A DNA stretch of 8,188 nucleotides from Planctomycetota bacterium (GCA_029573975.1 JAKQBU010000375.1:1-8188), one strand, 5' to 3'; shown: positions 1-6,377, counted from the first letter of the stretch. The notes: generated from the sequence alone by a model not told the origin. A program made the numbers and translations.

Positions 1-802
1 TATCCCACAGAAGAATATCATGATACTTCGGCTTCAAACCCCGGCAAAACTCCTCCAGCCGCGCTCGCAGGGGTCCGGCCGGCAGGGTTCGCGGGGACCA
101 GATCCTCCGCAGCAGCCATGGGGAAAATACAAAAATCCCCGCTACCCCCGCCGCTACCACCGCCTCTTCAGCCCGGCTCCCCAGCCTCATCTCTCCCCCA
201 TACCGCGAAAAAAGAACCGCCGCCGCATCCCGGAACGCCAATATCAGCAGCAGCGGTGCCAGAATAATCAGCAAGCCATGCCGCAGATTAAATAAAATAT
301 ATTGTCCGCGGCTCCAGACCGGACGGGCTGCCAGTCCTTCCGCCAGTTGACCGGCTATGATATTCTCCTTGAGATGCCGGTTGATCGGATAAAAACAATG
401 CCACTTGAGCACCAGCATCACCACAAACGGCAAAATCAGCCCCGCTTCCCACAACAGGACGGTCCCGCCCAGGTTCAGGTCATTACAAATCAGATTCGCC
501 CAGCCGCCCGTCGTTAACTGGATCGCGAAAACCGCCAGGAGCATGATTTGGAATACCAGGTCCACCCGGCCGGGTATTTTCAGCACGGACCGGTTCGGCC
601 GGTTCATCAACTCCAGCCGCGTCAGGATCAGGCGGGTTATGATCCGCCAGAAAGACCACACCAGCAGCATCGAACCGGTCAATATCAGCAGGCTTTGCTC
701 AGCGGTTCGCACAAAAAGCCTTTCCGGTTCGGAATTTCCCGCCGACACGCTTTCGCCCGCCAGCAGGGCTATCATAATGGCAAGAATAACAGATATCTGC
801 AC
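1..802 (-). CDS. Membrane-embedded M48-type zinc metallopeptidase, N-terminal part (runs off the window)
   Basis: The minus strand is open from a GTG at 802 to the window edge, giving 267 codons without a stop. The product begins with a hydrophobic signal-like stretch (residues 3-15) ending in VSAG. Hydrophobic segments follow at about 38-50, 83-97, 115-132, 177-190 and 214-226. The last visible part (about 228-267) has LLRRIWSPRTLPAGPLRARL and then a segment ending YHDILLWD, which resembles the region just before the catalytic domain of planctomycete M48 (HtpX/Ste24-like) peptidases. The HEXXH zinc motif would lie beyond the edge, so the family call rests on this resemblance. GTG at 802 was chosen because a TGA lies immediately upstream and it completes a signal-like N-terminus; a weak GGGAAA lies 7 nt before it. 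An ATG at 775 is the alternative but would shorten the hydrophobic segment. It lies 83 nt downstream of the TPR lipoprotein gene on the same strand, probably in one transcription unit. Confidence 0.72.
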   Translation of the reverse strand, partial: MQISVILAIMIALLAGESVSAGNSEPERLFVRTAEQSLLILTGSMLLVWSFWRIITRLILTRLELMNRPNRSVLKIPGRVDLVFQIMLLAVFAIQLTTGGWANLICNDLNLGGTVLLWEAGLILPFVVMLVLKWHCFYPINRHLKENIIAGQLAEGLAARPVWSRGQYILFNLRHGLLIILAPLLLILAFRDAAAVLFSRYGGEMRLGSRAEEAVVAAGVAGIFVFSPWLLRRIWSPRTLPAGPLRARLEEFCRGLKPKYHDILLWD

Positions 803-825
803 TCACGTTTCCCGTATGACAAAGA

Positions 826-852
826 GAAACCCACCGGTACGCAGTGGGTTTC
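826..852 (-). terminator. Hairpin between lipoprotein and peptidase genes, possible terminator
   Basis: The perfect 9-bp inverted repeat GAAACCCAC / GTGGGTTTC encloses a 9-nt loop. It lies 33 nt after the stop codon of the lipoprotein gene and 23 nt before the GTG of the peptidase gene. Read on the minus strand it is followed by TCTTTGTC, a weak U-tract, so it may only partly terminate and could instead set the ratio of the two gene products. No convincing separate promoter for the peptidase gene was seen below it. Confidence 0.5.
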
Positions 853-885
853 CTGTTTTGCATTCTAACCTGTCGCTAAAATGGA

Positions 886-1737
886 TTATCGCGATAGCTC
901 CCGGTTGAGTATCTCAATTCGTTTCTGGGCATAGGTTGCATTTTTCGTATAGGACGATTCCAGATGGATCGCCTTCTCGTAATATTCGATCGCCTTGGTC
1001 CGGTTGTGGAAGTAATCATCATAAATCCGCGCCACCGCAAACCGCGCCGGCAGCAGCGTCTGCGGTTCCCACTGCCACACCCGCTGGTAATACAGCATCG
1101 CCGTCGTCTTCTCGCCCAGGTAATGATTATAAATCTCGCCGATCTGGAATGCCGCATCGTCAATCTTATCGCTGTCCGGATACAGGGTAATTAACTGATT
1201 GAACTTTTCCACCGCCGCGTACATCGCCTTCTTATCCACCCCGATCTTCCCCAGCGAGCCGCGTCCGCTCTTCATCGTAGCCATTCCCTCATCATACAGC
1301 ACATCCGCTTCCATCACCATCGTCGAGGCCCGCAAATCCGGCCCCGCCACTTCCGCCACCACCAGGTACGCATACCGCGGCCCCAGATTCAGGTTTTTCA
1401 GCTCTTCCTTGACCCACCGGGCTTTAAGCTGATTGCCCTGCCGATTGTAGAAATCCAGCATCAGCTCCAGCGTCTCCTTGTAATTCGCCCGGTGCCGGCC
1501 CATCTGCTCCACCAACTGCACCTCCGCATTCCGCTGCAAGTCCGCGGCCTCGGCGCCGCTCAGAGGATCCGACGACTCCACCAGGCCGGGCTCTTCCAGC
1601 AGGGCCGGATTTTCCGCCGTTGCGGCTGCCTCGGTATTATACGGCCGGTTCTGCTGACATCCCAGCACACCCGCCAGCAATGCCATAACCAGTAAGCTCG
1701 CCAGGATCCGATTGATTCTTTCAACATTCCCCATCAT
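886..1737 (-). CDS. TPR-containing lipoprotein, BamD/YbgF-like
   Basis: A 283-residue protein with a lipoprotein signal peptide: R7 and R10 in the n-region, a hydrophobic core (about 11-25) and a lipobox-like VLGC with Cys27 as the predicted lipidated residue. An Ala/Glu-rich linker (about 30-70) follows. The mature part is alpha-helical with tetratricopeptide-like repeats, clearest at about 170-207 (AVEKFNQLITLYPDSD then AAFQIGEIYNHYL) and about 225-265 (ARIYDDYFHNRTKAIEYYEKAI). This arrangement is typical of TPR lipoproteins that act as scaffolds in envelope assembly, such as BamD, but no specific partner can be assigned. The start is supported by AAGGAG 5 nt before the ATG at 1737; a second ATG follows directly and could also serve. 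The M48-type peptidase gene lies downstream on the same strand, which suggests an envelope maintenance role for the pair. Confidence 0.85.
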   Translation of the reverse strand: MMGNVERINRILASLLVMALLAGVLGCQQNRPYNTEAAATAENPALLEEPGLVESSDPLSGAEAADLQRNAEVQLVEQMGRHRANYKETLELMLDFYNRQGNQLKARWVKEELKNLNLGPRYAYLVVAEVAGPDLRASTMVMEADVLYDEGMATMKSGRGSLGKIGVDKKAMYAAVEKFNQLITLYPDSDKIDDAAFQIGEIYNHYLGEKTTAMLYYQRVWQWEPQTLLPARFAVARIYDDYFHNRTKAIEYYEKAIHLESSYTKNATYAQKRIEILNRELSR

Positions 1738-1794
1738 CTAGTCTCCTTATCACATTTCTCAACATCATCCCTGTAAAACAACATTTAATGCCAG

Positions 1795-1823
1795 ATTGAA
1801 ACATCAACCCCTTTTTTTGTCAA
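1795..1823 (-). promoter_or_regulatory. Candidate sigma-70 promoter for the lipoprotein gene
   Basis: On the minus strand a perfect TTGACA (1818-1823) is followed after 17 nt by TTCAAT (1795-1800, 4 of 6 matches to TATAAT). It lies about 58 nt upstream of the ATG at 1737. The -10 box is poor, so the call is tentative. Confidence 0.4.
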
Positions 1824-1941
1824 GAAAAAGACGGTATCCCAGCTCATCAGAAAATTCCCTCGGCCTGCCATTCTGCCGCCGGTGGACGAATAACCAGGTA
1901 TCATACCAAAATTATCCGGAAACTCAAAAAATTATAAAACT

Positions 1942-1957
1942 AGTATTTATAAATACT
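1942..1957. repeat. Perfect 16-bp palindrome AGTATTTATAAATACT
   Basis: The sequence AGTATTTATAAATACT equals its own reverse complement. It lies in the gene-free region about 205 nt upstream of the lipoprotein start. Such dyads can bind dimeric regulators, but no target promoter lies close to it, and a chance AT-rich palindrome is possible. Confidence 0.6.
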
Positions 1958-2168
1958 TATGTTTTATGCCCTCGCCGAATTCCGCTATTCCCATCAATCC
2001 ATCTTTTTTCCACTTGCCATCGAATTTAATCCTTTGTGCGGCAACAAAAATTGGCTCCGCTTTCACTTGCCAAATCCGCTTAATCCGCATATCTTACGGG
2101 ATTTAGACAAATATATGGATAACTCAATGGTTCAACATGTCTTATGTACCATTTTTCGGTTCACCGGC

Positions 2169-2301
2169 TTCGACCGTCTGTTTTCAGCGTGAATTTTTGT
2201 CCGCCTTCGAGGCCGCAGGAGCTATCTTCCGCAGGCTATATGTTGAGGACAGATAGCGACGAGAACGAAGAAGGCGGGCAAAAAGACCGCTGAAAATCGA
2301 A
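2169..2301. repeat. Long imperfect foldback element (candidate structured RNA or palindromic repeat)
   Basis: Three nested stems are visible. Outer: TTTTCAGCG (2181-2189) pairs with CGCTGAAAA (2288-2296), 9 bp. Middle: 2194-2208 pairs with 2270-2284, 15 bp with one G-U, containing CCGCCTTC / GAAGGCGG. Inner: GCTATCT (2221-2227) pairs with AGATAGC (2251-2257), 7 bp, closing a 23-nt loop. A further TTCGA (2169-2173) can pair with TCGAA (2297-2301). Internal loops between stems are nearly symmetrical (4/3 nt, then 12/12 nt). The element has no open frame of note and no T-run at either end, so it is not a simple terminator. It could be a non-coding RNA, a MITE/REP-like element or a recombination site. 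Confidence 0.65.
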
Positions 2302-2437
2302 AGTCCGTGAGAAATGCGGATTAACCGCTCCGGTCAGGCGGTACGGCTTGTGAAAATTATTTCCACTGGACTTTGATTTGCCTATGGAATAAAATAACCA
2401 CGTAATTCAATCATCTGTAACGCGAAAGGAAAATCCT

Positions 2438-2500
2438 ATGAAAAAGTATGGAGCCGAGTTTTTTGGGACATTTTGATTAGTTCTGGGCGGGTGCGGCAGT
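2438..2500 (+). pseudogene. aqpZ: Aquaporin Z N-terminal remnant, disrupted by TGA and truncated
   Basis: From ATG 2438 the frame reads MKKYGAEFFGTF, stop, LVLGGCGS. This matches the start of bacterial aquaporin Z (typically MKKYxAEFxGTFWLVLGGCGSA), a six-helix MIP-family water channel of about 230 residues in the inner membrane. The TGA at 2474-2476 stands exactly where the family has Trp (TGG), a single-base change. Similarity ends abruptly after Ser at 2500 and another TGA follows at 2510-2512, so nearly the whole channel is missing. A good ribosome binding site, AAAGGA, lies 7 nt before the ATG. TGA is not read as Trp here, since glnS in this window uses TGG for its Trp codons. The next gene starts 96 nt downstream and may now use the old aqpZ leader. 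Confidence 0.8.
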
Positions 2501-2596
2501 CCGGAGAAGTGATCCCTCCGAAAAATCTGCCGGCTTCTGCAAACAACCGTATCAGGATGGATCGGGATCACGTCCATTCACAGAAAGGAACCGAAT

Positions 2597-3001
2597 ATGC
2601 AAAATGTGATTGATATCGAAGGGATTGGCCCTGTGTACGCGGATAAACTCAAAGCAGCCGGCGTCTCTACAACCGAGGATCTGCTGAAACTGGGCGCTAC
2701 CCCGAAAGGCCGCCAGGAACTGGCGAAAAAAACCGGCATCAGCGATTCCTTGATTCTCCGCTGGGTTAATCATGCCGACCTGTTCCGCATCAAGGGCGTC
2801 AGCTCGCAATATGCGGAGTTATTGGAGGCCGCCGGTGTCGATACCGTGCCGGAACTGGCCCAGCGCAATGCCGCTAACCTTTCCCAAAAAATGGAAGAGG
2901 TCAATAGCGGTAAAAAACTGGTTCGCAAACCGCCGGCCGCATCGCAAATTGAAAAATGGATTCATGAAGCCAAAGAGCTTCCACGTATGGTCAATTACTA
3001 A
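2597..3001 (+). CDS. DUF4332 / helix-hairpin-helix-like small protein
   Basis: A 134-residue, probably cytoplasmic protein with two similar halves. IEGIGPVYADKLKAAGVSTT (7-26) is echoed by IKGVSSQYAELLEAAGVDTV (65-84). The GIGPVYADKLKAAGV pattern is typical of DUF4332 proteins and of helix-hairpin-helix folds, which bind the nucleic-acid backbone without sequence specificity. DNA binding here is inferred from the fold, not shown. A basic patch (about 105-111, GKKLVRK) and an amphipathic C-terminal helix follow. The start is supported by AAAGGA 7 nt before the ATG. It has no signal peptide or membrane segment. The gene lies between the aquaporin remnant and an AlkD-type glycosylase gene on the same strand, which is compatible with a DNA maintenance role but does not establish one. 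Confidence 0.8.
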   Translation: MQNVIDIEGIGPVYADKLKAAGVSTTEDLLKLGATPKGRQELAKKTGISDSLILRWVNHADLFRIKGVSSQYAELLEAAGVDTVPELAQRNAANLSQKMEEVNSGKKLVRKPPAASQIEKWIHEAKELPRMVNY

Positions 3002-3126
3002 GCAGTACCATTTTCCCTGCCTGGTTGGCAAGGATTGACTATTCTGATAGAAGGCCTGATCTCCAACGACAGGTATAAAGGGGAATTGTGGACCTATACG
3101 CAACCGGTAAAGGAACCCCTCTATTG

Positions 3127-3159
3127 TAACTGGAAGTGTCATTTTATCACTGCCAGTTA
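3127..3159 (+). promoter_or_regulatory. Stem-loop directly ahead of the alkD-like gene
   Basis: TAACTGG-A-AGTG (3127-3138) can pair with CACT-G-CCAGTTA (3148-3159), giving a 12-position stem with one A-G mismatch and the 9-nt loop TCATTTTAT. It ends 21 nt before the ATG at 3181. With no T-run after it, it is a poor intrinsic terminator for the DUF4332 gene. It could act on translation or mRNA stability of the next gene. Confidence 0.5.
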
Positions 3160-3180
3160 TAACCTGAGCATCGCAACTTT

Positions 3181-3903
3181 ATGAACAACCTCATTCCTTC
3201 ACTCCGCAAAAAACTCCGTCAAAATAGCAGTGAAGAAACCAGAAATACCGGTCGGAAATTCTTCAAAGAAAAAATCAAACTTTACGGCGTGAAAACCCCC
3301 CTGGTCAGAAAAATCGCCGCCCAATACTTCAAACCTATAAAAGAAAAAAACAAGCCGGAGATTTTTGCCCTTTGTGAGACTCTTTTTAAATCCGGCTGCC
3401 TGGAAGAGTTCTTCATTGCCTGCTGCTGGGCGGAAAACCTGCATAAACAATACACCCCGGAGGATTTCCAGACCTTTTCCCGCTGGGTTTATCAGTATGT
3501 CACCAACTGGGCCGCCTGCGATACCCTCTGCAATCATACCATCGGCTCTTTTCTGGAAACCTTTCCCCAATATGTCAACGATTTAAAAAACTGGACAACG
3601 TCAGAAAACCGCTGGGTTCGCCGGGCCGCTGCTGTTACCCTCATCCTGCCCGCCCGCAAAGGACTGTTTCTGCATGAGGTTTTTGCCATCTGTACCAGTC
3701 TCTTAACCGACCCCGATGATCTGGTGCAGAAAGGCTATGGCTGGCTCCTCAAGGAAGCCTCCCGCCGGCACCCCAAAGAAGTTTTCGCCTTTGTAATGAG
3801 GCATAAAAAAACCATGCCCCGCACCGCCCTTCGTTACGCCCTTGAAAAAATGCCCGAACCTTTCCGTCGCCAGGCCATGGAAAAACATGGTAAAAACAGC
3901 TAA
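3181..3903 (+). CDS. AlkD-like DNA glycosylase (DNA alkylation repair protein)
   Basis: A 240-residue protein of the AlkD/AlkC HEAT-repeat family, close to the usual length of about 230-240. Members excise positively charged alkylated bases such as N3-methyladenine and N7-methylguanine, starting base excision repair in the cytoplasm. The N-terminal SLRKKLRQNSS and KLYGVKTPLVRKIA are family hallmarks. The residues known from Bacillus cereus AlkD (Trp109, Asp113, Arg148, Trp187) have clear counterparts here: Trp110 and Asp114 in TNWAACDTL, Arg148 in NRWVRRAAAV, and Trp188 in GYGWLLKEASRRHP. The protein is therefore predicted to be active. The ATG at 3181 gives the family-typical N-terminus, but no Shine-Dalgarno sequence precedes it and a stem-loop ends 21 nt upstream. 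The gene converges on the flavoprotein gene with only 5 nt between stop codons. Confidence 0.92.
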   Translation: MNNLIPSLRKKLRQNSSEETRNTGRKFFKEKIKLYGVKTPLVRKIAAQYFKPIKEKNKPEIFALCETLFKSGCLEEFFIACCWAENLHKQYTPEDFQTFSRWVYQYVTNWAACDTLCNHTIGSFLETFPQYVNDLKNWTTSENRWVRRAAAVTLILPARKGLFLHEVFAICTSLLTDPDDLVQKGYGWLLKEASRRHPKEVFAFVMRHKKTMPRTALRYALEKMPEPFRRQAMEKHGKNS

Positions 3904-3908
3904 CCTTT

Positions 3909-4505
3909 TCAGGCCCTCTGCTTACCTGCCAGCTTCCTGCCCAGCTTAATGGCCTTCTTCCGGACATCCTCCCTTTTCAGCAGTTCCGCCGGATTACCCG
4001 GTGCCAGCGGCACCAGCAGCGTCTCAAATTTCTTACCCGTAAATTCCGCCAGCGTTTTGAACGTCATTTTACAGATATTCAGCCCCTCGTTTAAATCTCC
4101 GCCCGCCGTCGCCAGCAGCCCGATTACCGGATACCCCTTCACATGCGTGTAATTCCCGGTCTTCATGTCAATCTTGATATGGCTGAACATCCGGTCCAGC
4201 ACCACTTTCAACTGGGCATTCGGACCGAAAAAATACACCGGCGTCGCGAACACCACCGCATCAAATCCCGGGATCCGTTTCACCAGCGTTGAAACCTCAT
4301 CCCGGATGACGCACTCAAATTTCGCCCGTTTCTGGCAGCCCATACAGGCCGTGCACCCGGCACTCTTCAATTTCAGCTTCGTCACATCCACCACTTCCAC
4401 CTTCGCTCCGGCCTCTTCCGCCGCCGCCGCCACCCACCCGGCCAGCATATTGGTATTGCCATTCTTCCGCGGCGAACTGCAAAGCATCAAAATCTTTTTT
4501 GCCAT
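3909..4505 (-). CDS. Flavodoxin-fold NAD(P)H-dependent FMN reductase / iron-sulfur flavoprotein-like
   Basis: A 198-residue cytoplasmic protein of the flavodoxin-like NADPH-dependent FMN reductase superfamily. SSPRKNGNTN (10-19) is the FMN-phosphate loop after the first strand (KILMLCS). TPVYFFGPNAQLKVVLDR is the second flavin-contacting region, and LLATAGG the third. Four cysteines at 51, 54, 57 and 65 form CX2CX2CX7C. A compact cluster of this kind binds a [4Fe-4S] centre in archaeal iron-sulfur flavoproteins and recurs in many bacterial homologues. FMN binding is therefore well supported, iron-sulfur binding is plausible and the physiological substrate is unknown. The C-terminus is Lys/Arg-rich. 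The start has AGGAG 7 nt ahead of the ATG at 4505. It lies 53 nt downstream of glnS on the same strand and may be read from the glnS promoter. Confidence 0.88.
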   Translation of the reverse strand: MAKKILMLCSSPRKNGNTNMLAGWVAAAAEEAGAKVEVVDVTKLKLKSAGCTACMGCQKRAKFECVIRDEVSTLVKRIPGFDAVVFATPVYFFGPNAQLKVVLDRMFSHIKIDMKTGNYTHVKGYPVIGLLATAGGDLNEGLNICKMTFKTLAEFTGKKFETLLVPLAPGNPAELLKREDVRKKAIKLGRKLAGKQRA

Positions 4506-4535
4506 AACCTGTCTCCTGAAAAAGTAGTGATTATC

Positions 4536-4553
4536 ACCATACCATAGTATGGT
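4536..4553. repeat. Tight dyad/hairpin between glnS and the flavoprotein gene
   Basis: ACCATAC-CATA-GTATGGT forms a 7-bp stem with a 4-nt loop, starting 5 nt after the glnS stop in the minus-strand direction. A TTTTT follows only after another 12 nt, so this is at best a poor intrinsic terminator. It may be an intercistronic processing or stability hairpin, or an operator half-site pair for the flavoprotein gene. Confidence 0.45.
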
Positions 4554-4558
4554 CGCTA

Positions 4559-6286
4559 TTACCCTTCCTGCTTCTGAATCTTGGCCCAGGTGTCTTTCAG
4601 TGTGGCCGTCCGGTTAAAAATCAATTTCCCCGCCGTCGAATCCGGATCCACGCAGAAATACCCCAGCCGCTCAAACTGATACCGGCTCCCCGCCGCCGCC
4701 CCCTTCACGCTGGGCTCGACAAAACAGCCCGTCAGCACCTCCAGCGAATTCGGATTGATATAATCCGTAAAACTCTTCCCCTCCTCCGCCTCATCCGGAT
4801 TTTCCCGCGTGAACAGATGGTCGTACAGCCGCACCTCCGCCCCCAGCGCCTGGCTGGCCGATACCCAGTGCAGCGTCGCCTTCACCTTGCGGCCGTCCGG
4901 CGAATCCCCGCCCCGGCTCGCCGGGTCATACGTACAGCGCAACTCCGTAATATTCCCCGCCCCATCCTTCACCACCTCCGTGCATGTCACATAATACGCA
5001 TACCGCAACCGCACCTCCCGCCCCGGCGCCAGCCGGAAAAACTTCTTCGCCGGTTCCTCCATAAAATCGTCCCGCTCGATATACAGCTCCCGCGTAAACG
5101 GCACTTTCCGCGTCCCCGCCGACGCATCTTCCGGATTGTTGATGGCCGTCATCTCCTCCACCTGCCCCTCCGGGTAATTCGTAATCACCACCTTCAGCGG
5201 ATTCAGCACCGCCATCACCCGCGGCGAACTCTGGTTCAGCTCATCCCGCACGCAATGCTCCAGCAATGCGAAATCCACCGTACTGTTGAACTTGTTCACC
5301 CCGATCTTCCCGCAGAAATTCCGGATCGACGCCGGCGAATACCCCCGCCGCCGCATCCCCGAAATTGTCGGCATCCGCGGATCGTCCCACCCGCGGACAT
5401 ACCCCTCCCGCACCAGTTGCAGCAGCTTCCGCTTACTCATCACCGTATTGGTCAGATTCAGCCGGGCAAACTCGATCTGTTGCGGATGATACACTCCCAG
5501 TTGATCCAAAAACCAGTCATACAGCGGCCGGTGATTCTCAAACTCCAGCGTGCAGATCGAATGCGTGATCCGCTCGATCGAATCCTCCAGCCCGTGCGCC
5601 CAGTCATACATCGGATAAATGCACCACGCATCCCCCGTCCGGTGATGGCTGGCGTGCAGAATCCGGTACATCACCGGGTCCCGCATATTCAGATTCGCAT
5701 GACCCATATCGATCTTCGCCCGCAGCGTCCGCGCCCCATCCTCAAATTCCCCCGCCCGCATCCGCGTAAACAAATCCAGATTTTCCTCCACACTGCGATT
5801 GCGATAGGGGCTATCCTTCCCCCGCTCCGTCAGCGTCCCCCGGTACTTCCGCGTCTCTTCCGCGTTCAGATCGCACACATACGCCTTGCCCGCCTTGACC
5901 AGTTGCACCGCCCATTCATACATCTGCTCGAAATAATCCGACGCAAAATACAAATGCTTCCCCCAGTCCCATCCCAGCCACCGCACATCCGCCTGGATGG
6001 ACTCCACATACTCATCCTCTTCCTTCGTCGGATTGGTATCGTCAAACCGCAGATGGCACACCGCCCCCGCGTTCTCCGCCGCTATCCCGAAATTCAGGCA
6101 AATACTCTTGGCATGGCCGATATGCAGATACCCATTCGGCTCCGGCGGAAACCGCGTCGCCACCCGCCCCCCCCACTTGCCCGTCCGCAAATCCTCCGCC
6201 ACCATCGCCCGCACAAAATCCAGCGTTTCCTTACCATTCCCGCCATCCTTCATTTTTCCATGATCTTCCGGTTTATTATCGGACAT
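4559..6286 (-). CDS. glnS: Glutaminyl-tRNA synthetase
   Basis: A 575-residue class I aminoacyl-tRNA synthetase that attaches glutamine to tRNA-Gln using ATP in the cytoplasm. Escherichia coli GlnRS has about 554 residues. [17 protein letters not shown] (45-61) contains the HIGH signature at 55-58. VMSKRKL (282-288) is the KMSKS-type loop. [10 protein letters not shown] (81-90) and [12 protein letters not shown] (227-238) are family-typical of GlnRS rather than GluRS. The C-terminal two-barrel anticodon-binding domain (about 345-570) is complete, with [16 protein letters not shown] and LNPLKVVI. The first 20 residues are a hydrophilic extension. A modest AGGA lies 9 nt before the ATG at 6286. 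A discrete GlnRS replaces or supplements the ancestral GatCAB amidotransferase route and is thought to have spread among bacteria by horizontal transfer. It is transcribed from the near-consensus promoter at 6349-6377. Confidence 0.97.
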   Translation of the reverse strand: MSDNKPEDHGKMKDGGNGKETLDFVRAMVAEDLRTGKWGGRVATRFPPEPNGYLHIGHAKSICLNFGIAAENAGAVCHLRFDDTNPTKEEDEYVESIQADVRWLGWDWGKHLYFASDYFEQMYEWAVQLVKAGKAYVCDLNAEETRKYRGTLTERGKDSPYRNRSVEENLDLFTRMRAGEFEDGARTLRAKIDMGHANLNMRDPVMYRILHASHHRTGDAWCIYPMYDWAHGLEDSIERITHSICTLEFENHRPLYDWFLDQLGVYHPQQIEFARLNLTNTVMSKRKLLQLVREGYVRGWDDPRMPTISGMRRRGYSPASIRNFCGKIGVNKFNSTVDFALLEHCVRDELNQSSPRVMAVLNPLKVVITNYPEGQVEEMTAINNPEDASAGTRKVPFTRELYIERDDFMEEPAKKFFRLAPGREVRLRYAYYVTCTEVVKDGAGNITELRCTYDPASRGGDSPDGRKVKATLHWVSASQALGAEVRLYDHLFTRENPDEAEEGKSFTDYINPNSLEVLTGCFVEPSVKGAAAGSRYQFERLGYFCVDPDSTAGKLIFNRTATLKDTWAKIQKQEG

Positions 6287-6348
6287 TTTCTTTTTTCCTA
6301 AACTCTAATTAAATAATAGGTTACATCCTGCTTCGAAACAGGAGCATA

Positions 6349-6377
6349 ATTATAAGTTGTCTCATCCCCTGCGTCAA
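6349..6377 (-). promoter_or_regulatory. Sigma-70 promoter of glnS
   Basis: On the minus strand TTGACG (6372-6377) is followed after exactly 17 nt by a perfect TATAAT (6349-6354). Transcription would start near 6342, giving a leader of about 55 nt before the glnS ATG. The leader begins with a small 5-bp hairpin (TCCTG / CAGGA around 6336-6353 on the plus strand). Confidence 0.75.

Larger units (their letters stand above)
1738..2437. other. 700-nt gene-free region, AT-richer than its surroundings
   Basis: No coding region is supported on either strand. The open frames here are short, lack ribosome binding sites and give low-complexity or Ser/Pro/Phe-rich products. The stretch contains the candidate promoter of the lipoprotein gene, a 16-bp palindrome (1942-1957), two direct copies of AATCCGC 9 nt apart (2073-2079 and 2082-2088), a long foldback (about 2169-2301) and, at its right end, the leader of the broken aquaporin gene. 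No transposase remnant was recognised. Confidence 0.7.

Noticed and set aside
20..908. Several plus-strand open frames of 71-167 codons over the left end
   Set aside because: Their products are Pro/Gln/Arg/Ser-rich without domain signs, while the minus strand carries a coherent membrane protein with a signal-like start and, separately, the end of the TPR lipoprotein.
1796..2192. Two 77-codon plus-strand frames in the gene-free region
   Set aside because: They have no ribosome binding site and no recognisable domain, overlap each other in different frames, and one runs into the foldback element.
2169..2301. Foldback interpreted as an integron attC site or CRISPR repeat
   Set aside because: No attC core motifs (RYYYAAC/GTTRRRY) are in the expected places, no integrase is nearby, and there is no regularly spaced repeat array.
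2474..2476. TGA in the aquaporin frame read as Trp or selenocysteine
   Set aside because: Other genes here use TGG for Trp, aquaporins have no selenocysteine at this site, and homology ends soon after followed by a second TGA, so the gene is broken, not recoded.
3034..3078. TTGACT (3034-3039) and TATAAA (3073-3078) as a promoter for the alkD-like gene
   Set aside because: The spacing of 33 nt is far too long for a sigma-70 promoter and no alternative -10 lies at 16-18 nt.
2552..3142. Minus-strand frames opposite the DUF4332 gene
   Set aside because: They lack start signals and domain content; the plus-strand frame has a good ribosome binding site and a recognisable internally repeated fold.
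4817..6301. 494-codon open frame on the plus strand, antisense to glnS
   Set aside because: It is a shadow of the strong third-position bias of glnS. The product is a low-complexity Arg/Pro/His/Ile-rich chain with no domain and no ribosome binding site, and glnS on the other strand is unambiguous.
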